Shown: piece by piece, positions 7,574 through 15,864 of the stretch
How the letters are laid out: the number at the start of each line of letters is the position of its first letter
Position numbering within the stretch: position 1 is the stretch's first letter
Assembly (NCBI RefSeq): GCF_014648355.1
Contig: NZ_BMQY01000003.1
Coordinates: forward strand, 780,999 to 844,998
Direction: 5' to 3'
Origin: Couchioplanes azureus
GTDB lineage: Bacteria > Actinomycetota > Actinomycetes > Mycobacteriales > Micromonosporaceae
Length of the DNA: 64,000 nucleotides
Made by a program: the position numbers and the translations under genes
The notes under the pieces: generated by a model
The model's input: only the letters and a program-made list of their open reading frames with translations
Told to the model about the DNA's origin: nothing
Database searches by the model: none

Positions 7574-8739
7574 CCAGCCCTCGACGCGCCGTCCCTGCCG
7601 GTGCCGTCCCGACCGCCACCAAGCCGACACCCTCACCCGCATCACTCAGCCGGACCACCGAATTCGCAACGCTCAGCCGGACCACCCAAGCCGCGCCACT
7701 CAACCGGACCAGCGAACCCGCAACGCTCAGCCGGATCACCCAAGTTGCGCCACTCAGCCGGACCACCGAACCCGCGCCACACAACCGGACCACCCAAGCC
7801 ATGACACACAACCGGACCACCCAAGCCATGACACACAACCGGACCACCCAAGTCGCGCCACTCAGCCGGACCACCGAAGGTGCACCGATTTCTCAACCCG
7901 TCGTGCCCTCGCTCGCCGTCCATCCAGGTGGAGCCGCGCCCGTTGCTCGGCCGCCTGGAGCGGCGCCCGCCACGCAAGCACCCAGGGCTACGGCAGCTTC
8001 CCAAGGCGCAGGGTTCGAGGGGGCCCCACACGGGGCGGGACCCGCAGTGGCCGCTCATCCGGTGGAGACTGCAACGGCGGCGAAGATCCGGCTGTTGCTC
8101 GCGGACGACCACGACCTGGTGCGGTCCGGACTGCGCGCCATCCTCGAGTGCGAGGACGATCTGGAGGTCGTCGCCGAGGCGTCGGATGGGTTGCGGGCGG
8201 TGGAGCTCGCGCGGCTCACCAGCCCCGACGTGGTGCTCATGGACGTGGAGATGCCTGGTCTTGACGGGCTCGCGGCCACCCGGCGGATCACCGCCACGGA
8301 CGGGCCCTCGGTGCTCATCTTGACCACATTCGACCGTGACGACTACCTCTTCGCCGCTCTCCAGGCCGGCGCCTGCGGGTTCCTGCTGAAGAACAGCACC
8401 CCCGAGACACTCGTTGACGCGGTCCGGGTCATCGCCCGCGGTGACGGCCTCCTCGCTCCCGCGGTCACCCGCCGGGTCATCGCCACCTTCGCCAGTCCGG
8501 CGGCGGTGCGCTCGCGAGAGGCGACCACCAAGCTGGCCGAGCTCACACCCCGCGAACACGAGGTCTTCGTGCACCTCGCCGGCGGCGCGACGAACGCTGA
8601 GATCGCGAGCGCTCTGCACCTCGGCGAGACGACGGTGAAGACGCACGTCAGCCGGGTGCTGATGAAGATCGGCGCGCGAGACCGCACGCAAGCCGTCGTC
8701 CTGGCATACGAGCTCGGCGTCGTGCGGCCCGGCGGCTGA
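7570..8739 (+). CDS. LuxR/NarL-type response regulator with long repeat N-terminus
   Basis: From the TTG at 7570 (overlapping the kinase stop) the protein has 389 residues. The receiver domain begins at KIRLLLADDHDLVRSG (about residue 172), with phospho-acceptor Asp in VVLMDVEMPG and Lys in FLLKNSTPE. A C-terminal GerE/LuxR helix-turn-helix follows with LTPREHEVFVHLAGG and TVKTHVSRVLMKI. The first 170 residues are not family sequence: nine 9-residue repeats (LSRTTxxAP, HNRTTQAMT) and a Pro/Ala-rich linker. A GTG at 8062 would give a normal 225-residue regulator, but no clear ribosome-binding site precedes it. Partner of the upstream kinase; likely controls the NatAB-like genes. Confidence 0.9.
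   Translation: MTSPRRAVPAGAVPTATKPTPSPASLSRTTEFATLSRTTQAAPLNRTSEPATLSRITQVAPLSRTTEPAPHNRTTQAMTHNRTTQAMTHNRTTQVAPLSRTTEGAPISQPVVPSLAVHPGGAAPVARPPGAAPATQAPRATAASQGAGFEGAPHGAGPAVAAHPVETATAAKIRLLLADDHDLVRSGLRAILECEDDLEVVAEASDGLRAVELARLTSPDVVLMDVEMPGLDGLAATRRITATDGPSVLILTTFDRDDYLFAALQAGACGFLLKNSTPETLVDAVRVIARGDGLLAPAVTRRVIATFASPAAVRSREATTKLAELTPREHEVFVHLAGGATNAEIASALHLGETTVKTHVSRVLMKIGARDRTQAVVLAYELGVVRPGG
7639..7881. repeat. 27-bp tandem repeat, 9 copies, in frame with the response regulator
   Basis: Exact 27-bp spacing from 7639 to 7881; consensus GCGCCACTCAGCCGGACCACC + GAACCC, with two copies changed to ATGACACACAACCGG. Open in the regulator frame throughout, encoding a 9-residue repeat. Sits between the kinase stop and the receiver domain. 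Confidence 0.93.
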
Positions 8740-8829
8740 GGTCGGGCTTGGTCCCCGTCCGCCGGACCCGTCGGTCGGCCAGGCCCGTCCGTCGGCCGGG
8801 CCGCACGGCGGGGCAGGCCGCACGCCCGG

Positions 8830-8948
8830 GCAAGCTCCACGCCCGAGCAGGCCTCACGCCGGGGCAAGCCCCACGCCCGAGCAAGCCCCACGCCCGAGCA
8901 AGCCCCACGCCCGAGCAAGCCCCACGCCCGAGCAAGCCCCACGCCCGA
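8830..8948. repeat. 17-bp tandem repeat, about 7 copies
   Basis: Consensus GCAAGCCCCACGCCCGA; the last five copies (8864-8948) are identical, the first ones degenerate. Fills most of the 388-bp gap 8740-9127 between the response regulator and the ABC ATPase gene, which otherwise shows no gene. The period rules out a repeat-coding role in a single frame. Confidence 0.92.
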
Positions 8949-9127
8949 CCTGGCCTGCACGCCATCTGCACCGATTGTTCCGCACGCACCAAGCCGCCCG
9001 TTCGTCGTCGTGGTTGCGTGGTCGGCCGGGGGACGGGTCGGGCGCGGCCGGGTCCTCCGCGAGGAGGACATCGGTGGTCGTTCGCGGGCCGGACGCCCTC
9101 GGGCGCCGCTCCGCCTAGCGTGAAGGA

Positions 9128-10021
9128 ATGACCAAGGTGCTGACCGTTGACGCCGTGAGCCGTAGTTTCGGGGAACGGCAGGTGCTCAAAGATGTCTCGT
9201 TCACCGTGGAGCCCGGGCGGATGACCGGATTCGTCGGCGCCAATGGGGCCGGTAAGACGACGACTATGCGGATCATGCTCGGGGTGCTCGCCGCCGACAG
9301 TGGTGAAGTCAGGTGGCGTGGTGCGCCGGTTACCCGGCAGGCGCGGCAGCGGTTCGGCTACATGCCCGAGGAGCGTGGGCTCTATCCGAAGATGACCGTG
9401 ACCGACCAGATCGTCTATCTGGGTCGCCTGCACGGCATGTCCAATGCGGACGCCCGTCGGAGCACGGCCGGCCTGCTGGAGCGCCTGGGGCTCACGGAAC
9501 GCGCCGGTGACCAGGTCGAGAAGCTTTCGCTCGGAAACCAGCAGCGGGTGCAGATCGCCGCGGCGCTCGTACACGATCCGGAGATGCTCGTGCTCGACGA
9601 GCCGTTCTCCGGCCTCGACCCGCTCGCCGTGGACGTGGTCGTCGGCGTGCTCCGGGAGCGTGCTTCCGCCGGTACGCCGGTGCTGTTCTCCAGCCATCAG
9701 CTGGATGTCGTCGAGCGTCTCTGCGATGACCTGGTGATCATCGCGGACGGGTCCATCCGCGCCGCCGGGTCGCGGCAGGAGCTTCGGGCCGCCTACGCGC
9801 TTCCCCGCTTCCAGATCGAGGTCGGCGCGGACGCCGGGTGGCTGCGCGACCACCCGGGGCTGACCCTTGTCGACCTGGACGGCGCCCGGGCGGTGTTCGA
9901 CCTCGCGCCCGGGGTCGACGACCAGGCGATTCTGCACGCGGCCCTCGCCCGGGGCCCGGTTCGTTCCTTCGGCGCGGTCGCCCCGTCGCTCACCGAGATC
10001 TTCCGAGAGGTGACCCAGTGA
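9128..10021 (+). CDS. ABC transporter ATP-binding protein, NatA-like
   Basis: 297 residues. Walker A GANGAGKTTT at about 38-47, Q-loop region with YMPEERGLYPKMTV, signature LSLGNQQRVQIAAAL (LSxGxxQ variant), Walker B MLVLDEPFSGLDP and switch His in LFSSHQLD. The NatA/DRA-type exporter C-terminal domain of about 80 residues follows. ATG start 6 nt after GTGAAGG. The stop overlaps the GTG start of the permease by 4 nt, so ATPase and permease are coupled. Probably a sodium, drug or peptide exporter under the two-component system just upstream. Confidence 0.93.
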   Translation: MTKVLTVDAVSRSFGERQVLKDVSFTVEPGRMTGFVGANGAGKTTTMRIMLGVLAADSGEVRWRGAPVTRQARQRFGYMPEERGLYPKMTVTDQIVYLGRLHGMSNADARRSTAGLLERLGLTERAGDQVEKLSLGNQQRVQIAAALVHDPEMLVLDEPFSGLDPLAVDVVVGVLRERASAGTPVLFSSHQLDVVERLCDDLVIIADGSIRAAGSRQELRAAYALPRFQIEVGADAGWLRDHPGLTLVDLDGARAVFDLAPGVDDQAILHAALARGPVRSFGAVAPSLTEIFREVTQ

Positions 10022-11127
10022 CCACCTTCCAGGCCGTCCAGCTGGTCGCGGCCCGCGAGCTGCGGGTCAAGCTACGCGACAAGACCTTCATCTTCAGTAC
10101 GGTGTTCTTCCTTTTCATCGCGGTCGCGAGCACCGTGCTCCCGGCCCTGTTCGACGGCGGTCCCACCAAGGTCGCCGTCTCCACCGGTACGGCCGGCACC
10201 GCTCCGCAACGCGCGGGACTCGGCGCGGGCACGGTCGGCGCCGCCCTGCAAGGCGCGGGACTCGACGTACGCACGGTCGCCGACGACGCGGCCGCCGAGC
10301 GGGCCCTGCGCGACGGCGATGTCGAGGCCGCGGTGGTCGCCGGTCCGACGGTGCTCGCCATGGAGGAGGCGCCGTCCGAAGTAGTGGGTGCCTTGAGCGC
10401 GGCTCCGTCGGTGCGCCTGCTCGAGGGGGACGAGTCTGACCCGTTCCTGAAGTTCATCGTGCCGTTCGCGCTCGCGTTCCTCTTCTTCATCACGTCGTTC
10501 ACCTTCGGCTTGCAGATCGCCCAGAGCGTCACCGAGGAGAAGCAGACCCGCATCGTGGAGATCCTCGTGGCCAGCGTGCCGGTACGGGCGCTGCTCGCCG
10601 GCAAGGTCGCCGCGCTGACCCTGCTCGCCTTCGGGCAGATCGCCCTGATCGCGCTCGTGGCGACCATCGGTATGCGGATCGCCGACCTGGACGCGCAGAT
10701 GGTGAGCCAGGTCGGACCGGCGATCGGGTGGTTCCTGCCCTACTTCGTGCTCGGCTTCGTCATGTTGGCCACGCTGTGGGCGGGAGTCGGCGCGCTGGTC
10801 GCACGCCAGGAGGACATCGCGGGCGCCTCGACCCCGCTTCAGATGGCGGTCATGCTGCCGTTCTTCGCCGCCCTCTTCCTGACGGACAACGAGGTCGCCA
10901 TGCGGATCCTGTCCTACATTCCGCTGTCGTCACCGATCGCGATGCCGATCCGCCTCTTCAACGACGAGGCGGCCGGGTGGGAACCGATCGTGTCGCTGGG
11001 TCTGCTGGCGGTAGCGGCGGTGATATTCCTCGGGATCGGCGCCCGCATCTACGAGGGGTCTCTGCTGCGGACCAACGGCCGCACCTCCCTGGCCGCCGCG
11101 TGGCGAAGCCGGTCGGCGGTGGGCTGA
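10018..11127 (+). CDS. ABC-2 type permease, NatB-like
   Basis: 369 residues from the GTG at 10018, chosen because it overlaps the ATPase stop (GTGA) and begins right at the conserved VAARELRVKLRDKTFIFSTV. One membrane segment near residues 25-45 is followed by an extracytoplasmic domain of about 120 residues and then five or six membrane helices, including FLFFITSFTFGLQIAQSVTEEK and IVEILVASVP, the coupling helix region typical of NatB/ABC-2 exporters. Works with the ATPase encoded immediately upstream. The same frame is open further upstream to 9838, inside the ATPase gene, but that extension has no coding sense. Confidence 0.92.
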   Translation: MTTFQAVQLVAARELRVKLRDKTFIFSTVFFLFIAVASTVLPALFDGGPTKVAVSTGTAGTAPQRAGLGAGTVGAALQGAGLDVRTVADDAAAERALRDGDVEAAVVAGPTVLAMEEAPSEVVGALSAAPSVRLLEGDESDPFLKFIVPFALAFLFFITSFTFGLQIAQSVTEEKQTRIVEILVASVPVRALLAGKVAALTLLAFGQIALIALVATIGMRIADLDAQMVSQVGPAIGWFLPYFVLGFVMLATLWAGVGALVARQEDIAGASTPLQMAVMLPFFAALFLTDNEVAMRILSYIPLSSPIAMPIRLFNDEAAGWEPIVSLGLLAVAAVIFLGIGARIYEGSLLRTNGRTSLAAAWRSRSAVG

Positions 11128-11140
11128 CCAGACGGGAGAC

Positions 11141-11168
11141 GGGTTCCGTCCGCTTCCGGACGGAACCC
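11141..11168 (+). terminator. terminator after the NatAB operon
   Basis: Perfect 12-bp inverted repeat GGGTTCCGTCCG / CGGACGGAACCC around a CTTC tetraloop, 14 nt past the permease stop. No following T tract, as is usual in these genomes. Confidence 0.8.
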
Positions 11169-11220
11169 CGCCCGAGGGTTGGGCCGGGCGGGGGCCAGGC
11201 ATGACCGGGTAGGCCGGCCT

Positions 11221-11465
11221 GGGCTAGGCATGACTCGGTTGGACCGGCCGGGGCCCCCACGCACGACCAGGTAGGACCACCCGGGGCCACGCACGAGCAG
11301 GTTGGACCGGCCGGGGCCCCGACGCACGACCAGGTAGGACCGGCCGGGGCCCCACGCACGACCGGGCAGGACCGGCCGGCGCCCACGCACGACCAGGCAG
11401 GACCAGCCCGGGGCGACGCACCACCAGGTAGCACCAGCCGACGCCCACGCACCACCGGCACGGCC
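11221..11465. repeat. imperfect ~35-bp tandem repeat, about 7 copies
   Basis: Units of CACGCACGACCAGGTAGGAC + CGGCCGGGGCC with variable length (roughly 33-39 bp) and many substitutions. Fills the gap between the convergent NatB-like permease and TetR genes. No gene recognised in it. Confidence 0.88.
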
Positions 11466-11513
11466 GGCCTGACCGGGCGGAACAGGCAACCCGGCCGGGC
11501 CGGAATGGCGTGG

Positions 11514-12098
11514 TCAGACGACGCGGCGGACGACGTTGAGGAGGGACTGCTCCACTTCCTCGATGCTGCGGTCCGGTTGGAAGACCAGCCAGTCGACCGC
11601 CACGACGAGGCCCACTCCGAAGAGCCCCGACGCGGCCACCCGGACGTCCAGGTCGGCCGGGAGGTCGCCCGCTTTCACGCCCGCCTTCAGCGTTTCCGCG
11701 ATCACGCTGATCGCCTGTTCGCGGAGCAGCACGAGGGTCTGCTGCCACTCGCGGTTCGTGCGCCACATCTCCGAGAGCAGGAGCTGCGCGAACGCTTGGT
11801 AGCGCCGGATGTACTCGAGCTGGGCGCGTACCAGGGCGGCCACCGCCTCGCGGGGTGGCAGGCCTTCCACCGCCGCTCGGAACTCGTCGGTGAGCAGGCC
11901 GATGCCGTGTGTCAGCAGCTCCTCGAAGAGCGCCGTCTTCGAGGCGAAGTTGTAGTAGACCGTGCCCTTGGCGACCTTCGCCCGCAGTGCGATGTCGTCG
12001 ACCGTCGTCGCCGAGAAGCCTTGCTCGGCGATCAGTTCCACCGCTGCCTCGAACAGGCGTTGGCGGGTGTCATTCCGCCTGCGGGTTCTTCCATCCAC
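11514..12098 (-). CDS. TetR family regulator
   Basis: 194 residues from GTG 12098. The N-terminal TetR HTH spans residues 10-58: RQRLFEAAVELIAEQGFSATTVDDIALRAKVAKGTVYYNFASK. The C-terminal ligand-binding helical domain resembles TetR_C_33-type members. It is the last gene of a minus-strand operon after the ABC ATPase and YhgE-like gene, 28 nt downstream of the latter. A perfect palindrome in front of the ATPase gene is its likely operator, giving autoregulation of the whole unit. Inducer unknown. Confidence 0.92.
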   Translation of the reverse strand: MDGRTRRRNDTRQRLFEAAVELIAEQGFSATTVDDIALRAKVAKGTVYYNFASKTALFEELLTHGIGLLTDEFRAAVEGLPPREAVAALVRAQLEYIRRYQAFAQLLLSEMWRTNREWQQTLVLLREQAISVIAETLKAGVKAGDLPADLDVRVAASGLFGVGLVVAVDWLVFQPDRSIEEVEQSLLNVVRRVV

Positions 12099-12126
12099 GG
12101 TTGTCAGATCACCAGTTCCACAGTTG

Positions 12127-14271
12127 TCAAATCACAAGCTCCGGATGCAGGTCGGACGGGGTGAGCCGACGCTTACGGAGAGCTACGGCCACCGTCAGCG
12201 CCAGGGCGGCCGAGCCGTAGCCGAGGAGCGCGAGAGCGCCCGTCACCACCGTACCGGTCGATCCTCCGTCGATGGCGTGGCGCAACGCCGCGACGACGTA
12301 CGTCATCGGCAGGAAGGGGTGGATCGCCTGGAAGAAGCCCGGCGTGGTCTGCACCGGGTAGGTGCCGCCGGACGAGGTGAGCTGCAGCATCAGCAGGGCC
12401 AGCGCGATGATGCGGCCCGCGGGGCCGAGCGCCGCGCCGACCAGTTGCATGATCGCGGCGAAGGCGGTCGCCGTGAGCATCAGCAGACCGAGGGTCACCG
12501 TCGGGTTGTGCGGGCCGAGGCCCAACCCGAACACCACCACGACGAAGAGCAGCAGTGCCTGCGCGCAGCCGATCGCCACGGCGGGCAGGAGCCCGGCCAG
12601 CACCACGCGGTGCGGTGGCGCGCCGGAGACGACGTAGCGCCTGTTCAGCGGCCGGAGAACCATGAAGGTGATCATCGCACCGACCCACAGCGCCAGCGCC
12701 AGGAAGTACGGGGCGAAGCCCACGCCGTAGGTGGCCGCCGGGTTGCGCACGGTCCGGTCCACGCGTACGGGGTCGGCGAGCAGGTCCGCGCGGTCCGACG
12801 GGTCGTCGCCGTACCCGGGGACCTTGTCGGCGCCGTCGCTCAGGCCGGACGCCAGCTTGTCCGTGCCCTTCCGCAAGTCGCCGAGGCCCTTGGCCAGCTG
12901 GCGGCCGCCGTCCGAGAGGGTCATCAGGCCGTCATCGAGGCGGCGGGCGCCGGAGGCCAGCTCGAAGACTCCGCCACGCAGGGCCGCCGCGCCCGCCGCG
13001 GCGCCCGCGTTGCCGTCGCTGACCTGCTTCGCACCGGCCGCGAGCTTGTCGAGCGCGGTGGCGAACTTGTGCGCGTCGCTGCGCTTCTTGGCGATGTCGT
13101 CCGCGACGTGCGGTGCGGCCTTCGCGATGTCCCGCGCGATGCGGGCCACCTCGCGCAGGCGCTCGCCCCACCGCTTGAGGTCGGCGTCGTCGATGTTGGA
13201 CCGGATCCGCTGCGCCACCGTGACAAGCTGCTGCGCGGCCGCACGCTGTTCCGCGATGCCCTCCGTGGTGTCCGGCAACCCGTCGAGGTACTGCTGGAGC
13301 CGCTGCGCCTTGCCGACGATTTCGTCGGCGGCGGTGTCGAGCCGGTGCACGTTCTCGGCGAGCAGCTCTGCACCGCGCGCCACCAGGTTCGCCCCGGTCT
13401 CGAGCTCCTGGGCGTGTTCGCGCAGGAACGGTTCGAACTTCGCGGCCTCGCTGTCGAGGGTGTTCGCGACCTCCCGGACACGGTTCGCGGCGTCGCGCGT
13501 GCCCGCGGCGACCTTCGCCGAACCGTACTTCAGGCTGACCAGCACGGAGGAGAGCTTGTCCAGGCCCTGCGCCGCCTCGCCGAGGCCGCCTGCGATCTTG
13601 CCGGCGCCCTTCTCCGAGGCGTCGATGCCGCCTTCGACCTTTTTGGCACCGCCGTGAAGGTCGGTGGCACCGTTGTCGATCTCGTGTGCGCCGTCGGCGG
13701 CCTTCTGCGTCTCGTGCTTGAGGTCCGTGAAACCGATGAGCATCTTGTCGAAGTAGCCGGACTGGGCGCTTCGCGCGGCTGCCGCCCGGACCTCGTCGAA
13801 CACGGTGCGGGAGAAGACGCCGGACAGGTAGTTGGTCGCGTCGTCGTTGATGACGATGAGCTGCGCGGGCTTGGGCGTGGCGTCGGCGTCGGGGCCGGTG
13901 GTGAGGTTCGTGGAGAAGTCCCGGGGGATCCGCAGGGACAGCTGGTAGCGGCCGTCGGCGAGGCCTTCCTCGGCCTCCTGCTCGTCGGTGACGTGCCAGT
14001 CGAAGATCTCGCGCTCGATGAGCTCGTCGGCGAGGTCCTTGCCGGCGTGCACCTTGGTGCCGTCGGTGGCGGTCGCCTGGACGTCCTCGACGACGAGAGC
14101 GACGGGTACGTGGTTGAGGCGCCCGTAGGGATCCCAGAAGGCGTAGAGGTAGAGCGCTCCGTAGAGCAGCGGAATGACGCAGATGACGACGAGCGCGGCG
14201 GTGGGGAGTCGGCCGCGGAGGAACCGCCGCAGCTCGAAGCCCGCCAGGCGCAGGCTGGAGGTTCCGGTCAC
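12127..14271 (-). CDS. YhgE/Pip-type ABC-2 membrane protein
   Basis: 714 residues. One membrane helix near the N-terminus (ALVVICVIPLLYGALYLYAF, about 27-46) is followed by the YhgE/Pip N-terminal domain and a very long extracytoplasmic helical region (about 180-500) rich in heptad-like AAxG/LxxGA repeats (KVEGGIDASEKGAGKIAGG...), then five or six C-terminal membrane helices of the ABC-2 fold. Family members are phage receptors or export channels in Firmicutes and Actinobacteria (EsaA, YueB, Pip). ATGA overlap with the upstream ATPase gene argues that the two work as one exporter. Confidence 0.9.
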   Translation of the reverse strand: MTGTSSLRLAGFELRRFLRGRLPTAALVVICVIPLLYGALYLYAFWDPYGRLNHVPVALVVEDVQATATDGTKVHAGKDLADELIEREIFDWHVTDEQEAEEGLADGRYQLSLRIPRDFSTNLTTGPDADATPKPAQLIVINDDATNYLSGVFSRTVFDEVRAAAARSAQSGYFDKMLIGFTDLKHETQKAADGAHEIDNGATDLHGGAKKVEGGIDASEKGAGKIAGGLGEAAQGLDKLSSVLVSLKYGSAKVAAGTRDAANRVREVANTLDSEAAKFEPFLREHAQELETGANLVARGAELLAENVHRLDTAADEIVGKAQRLQQYLDGLPDTTEGIAEQRAAAQQLVTVAQRIRSNIDDADLKRWGERLREVARIARDIAKAAPHVADDIAKKRSDAHKFATALDKLAAGAKQVSDGNAGAAAGAAALRGGVFELASGARRLDDGLMTLSDGGRQLAKGLGDLRKGTDKLASGLSDGADKVPGYGDDPSDRADLLADPVRVDRTVRNPAATYGVGFAPYFLALALWVGAMITFMVLRPLNRRYVVSGAPPHRVVLAGLLPAVAIGCAQALLLFVVVVFGLGLGPHNPTVTLGLLMLTATAFAAIMQLVGAALGPAGRIIALALLMLQLTSSGGTYPVQTTPGFFQAIHPFLPMTYVVAALRHAIDGGSTGTVVTGALALLGYGSAALALTVAVALRKRRLTPSDLHPELVI

Positions 14272-15671
14272 TTCTTCGCTCCGGGGTGGTCGGTGTCGTG
14301 GTCTTGGTCGTCGGATGCGGATGCCGAACCGGCCTCGACCGGCTCCTCGGCCCGCTGGGCGATCGGCTCGTCGATCGACTCCGCGTCGGCGTCGGCGGTG
14401 ACATTCGCGTCGGCGGTGACAGCGGCGTCGGCGGTGACGTCGGAGTCCGCCGTGACGTCGGAGTCCGCCGTGACGTCGGAGTCGGCCGTGACGTCGGAGT
14501 CGGCCGTGACGTCGGAGTCGGCCGTGACGTCGGAGTCGGCCGTGACGTCGGAGTCGGCCGTGACGTCGGAGTCGGCCGTGACGTCGGAGTCGGCGGTGAC
14601 GTCGGCGGCCATGGCAGCGTCCGCATCGGCGCTCACATCGGCGGCCGTGGCAGCGTCGGCGTCGGTGCCGGCGCTGGAGTCGATGACACCGTCCGCGTCA
14701 GCGGCGGAGTGAAAGGGGTCGGCGGAGTCGGTGGCGGCCCCCGCATCCCCGGCGGCGGAGGCGCTGTCGGCCGTGGCGGCGTCCGCATCGACGGTGACGG
14801 AAATGCCGTCGGCGATGGCGGCGTCGGAGTCGGTGACGGCGTCGGAGGCGGTGACGGCGTCGGAGGCGGTGGTGTCATCCGCGGGCTCGGCCGACCCGGC
14901 GGCTGGCGCGGGGTCCGACGAGGAAGCCGGTGCAGAGGCCTCGAAGGACCCGGGCGCCGCAGCCCGCTCAGGAGCCGCGGAGGAAGCCGAATCCGGGACC
15001 CCCGCCGCGAAAGCACCCGCGGGAACCGCGATCGGCACCGTCGCGATCGTTTCCGCCTCGTCGGCCGGACGGCCGCCACCAACCGTCCCGCCGACCGCGC
15101 CCCCCAGCCGCACCACTGTGGACACCAGCGCCTCCTCGACCTCCCGGGCCGCGACCAGCACCGTGACCCCCTCGGCCGCCAGGTCGGCGATCAGGCGCCA
15201 CAGCGCCTCCCGCTCCCCCGCGTCGAGCCCCTCGTCGACCGCGTCGAGCGCGACGACCTGCGGCTTCCCGATCCGGGCCAGGACCAGGCCCAGAACCCGC
15301 CTTTCGTACGGACTGAGCGTGAACCCCCGCGCCGACGGGTCGAGCCCGTGCAGCGGCATCTCCGCGTCCGGCTTCTGTCCGATGAGGAGAGCCCGCTCCC
15401 GGACATGCTCGGTGACGGTCAGGACGGACTCCGGCTCGCAGACGCCGGGCACGTACCCGAGGGCGGACGCGCCGGCGAGTTCGACCCGGCCGGCGGTCAG
15501 CTTGAAACGCTGGGACAGGGCCAGCAGGACCGTGGTTCGTCCGCTGCCGGGCGGCCCGACGATCGCGACGATGTCGCCCGCCGAGGCCGAGACGTCCAGG
15601 TCGCGGAAGAGCCACTGGCGGTTGCGGCGTACACCGGCGCCGCGCGCGCTGAGGACCGACATGATGAGCAC
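14268..15671 (-). CDS. ABC ATPase-like protein with DSDVTA repeat tail
   Basis: 467 residues from GTG 15671, or 464 from ATG 15662. Residues 1-200 form a compact ABC ATPase domain: Walker A GPPGSGRTT, a degenerate signature FTLSPYERRVLGLVLAR in place of LSGGQ, Walker B VVALDAVDE, and VLVAAREVEE where the switch His would be. Loss of the Gly-Gly signature and switch His suggests reduced or regulatory ATP use. After about residue 215 the protein becomes Ala/Asp/Ser/Thr-rich, with a perfect DSDVTA hexapeptide repeated about nine times, then ends EDQDHDTDHPGAKK-like. Overlaps the YhgE-like gene by 4 nt and presumably energises it. Confidence 0.85.
   Translation of the reverse strand: MLIMSVLSARGAGVRRNRQWLFRDLDVSASAGDIVAIVGPPGSGRTTVLLALSQRFKLTAGRVELAGASALGYVPGVCEPESVLTVTEHVRERALLIGQKPDAEMPLHGLDPSARGFTLSPYERRVLGLVLARIGKPQVVALDAVDEGLDAGEREALWRLIADLAAEGVTVLVAAREVEEALVSTVVRLGGAVGGTVGGGRPADEAETIATVPIAVPAGAFAAGVPDSASSAAPERAAAPGSFEASAPASSSDPAPAAGSAEPADDTTASDAVTASDAVTDSDAAIADGISVTVDADAATADSASAAGDAGAATDSADPFHSAADADGVIDSSAGTDADAATAADVSADADAAMAADVTADSDVTADSDVTADSDVTADSDVTADSDVTADSDVTADSDVTADSDVTADSDVTADAAVTADANVTADADAESIDEPIAQRAEEPVEAGSASASDDQDHDTDHPGAKK
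14434..14605. repeat. 18-bp in-frame tandem repeat in the ABC ATPase tail
   Basis: About nine copies of GTGACGTCGGAGTCGGCC at exact 18-bp spacing, encoding the DSDVTA hexapeptide on the minus strand. Most copies are identical at DNA level, so the expansion is recent; the flanking DNA is a decayed version of the same pattern. Confidence 0.94.
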
Positions 15672-15675
15672 CCAC

Positions 15676-15699
15676 TTTGCACTGACTGGTCAGTGCAAA
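15676..15699. promoter_or_regulatory. perfect palindromic operator, probably bound by the operon's TetR
   Basis: Arms TTTGCACTGAC and GTCAGTGCAAA are exact reverse complements separated by TG. The site ends 5 nt before the GTG start of the ATPase gene. The ACTGAC-TG-GTCAGT core is a classical TetR-family operator shape. Binding by the TetR encoded at the operon's end is inferred. Confidence 0.8.
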
Positions 15700-15864
15700 A
15701 ACATACCGGCGACGGCCGTCGATGGCCCCGGCCCGTGGTCGACCTCACTCACGGACGCCGATACGTTCGGTGACCCCTCTGTGCCGGACCAACAGGGCAG
15801 ACCTCGACAAAGTCACGTCGCGGTCCGGTAGACCGTGGCCCGCCCCACAGGGCAGGATCACACC

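Noticed and set aside
8817..8950. CRISPR array
   Set aside because: Repeat units are contiguous 17-mers without unique spacers; same holds for the other arrays in the window.
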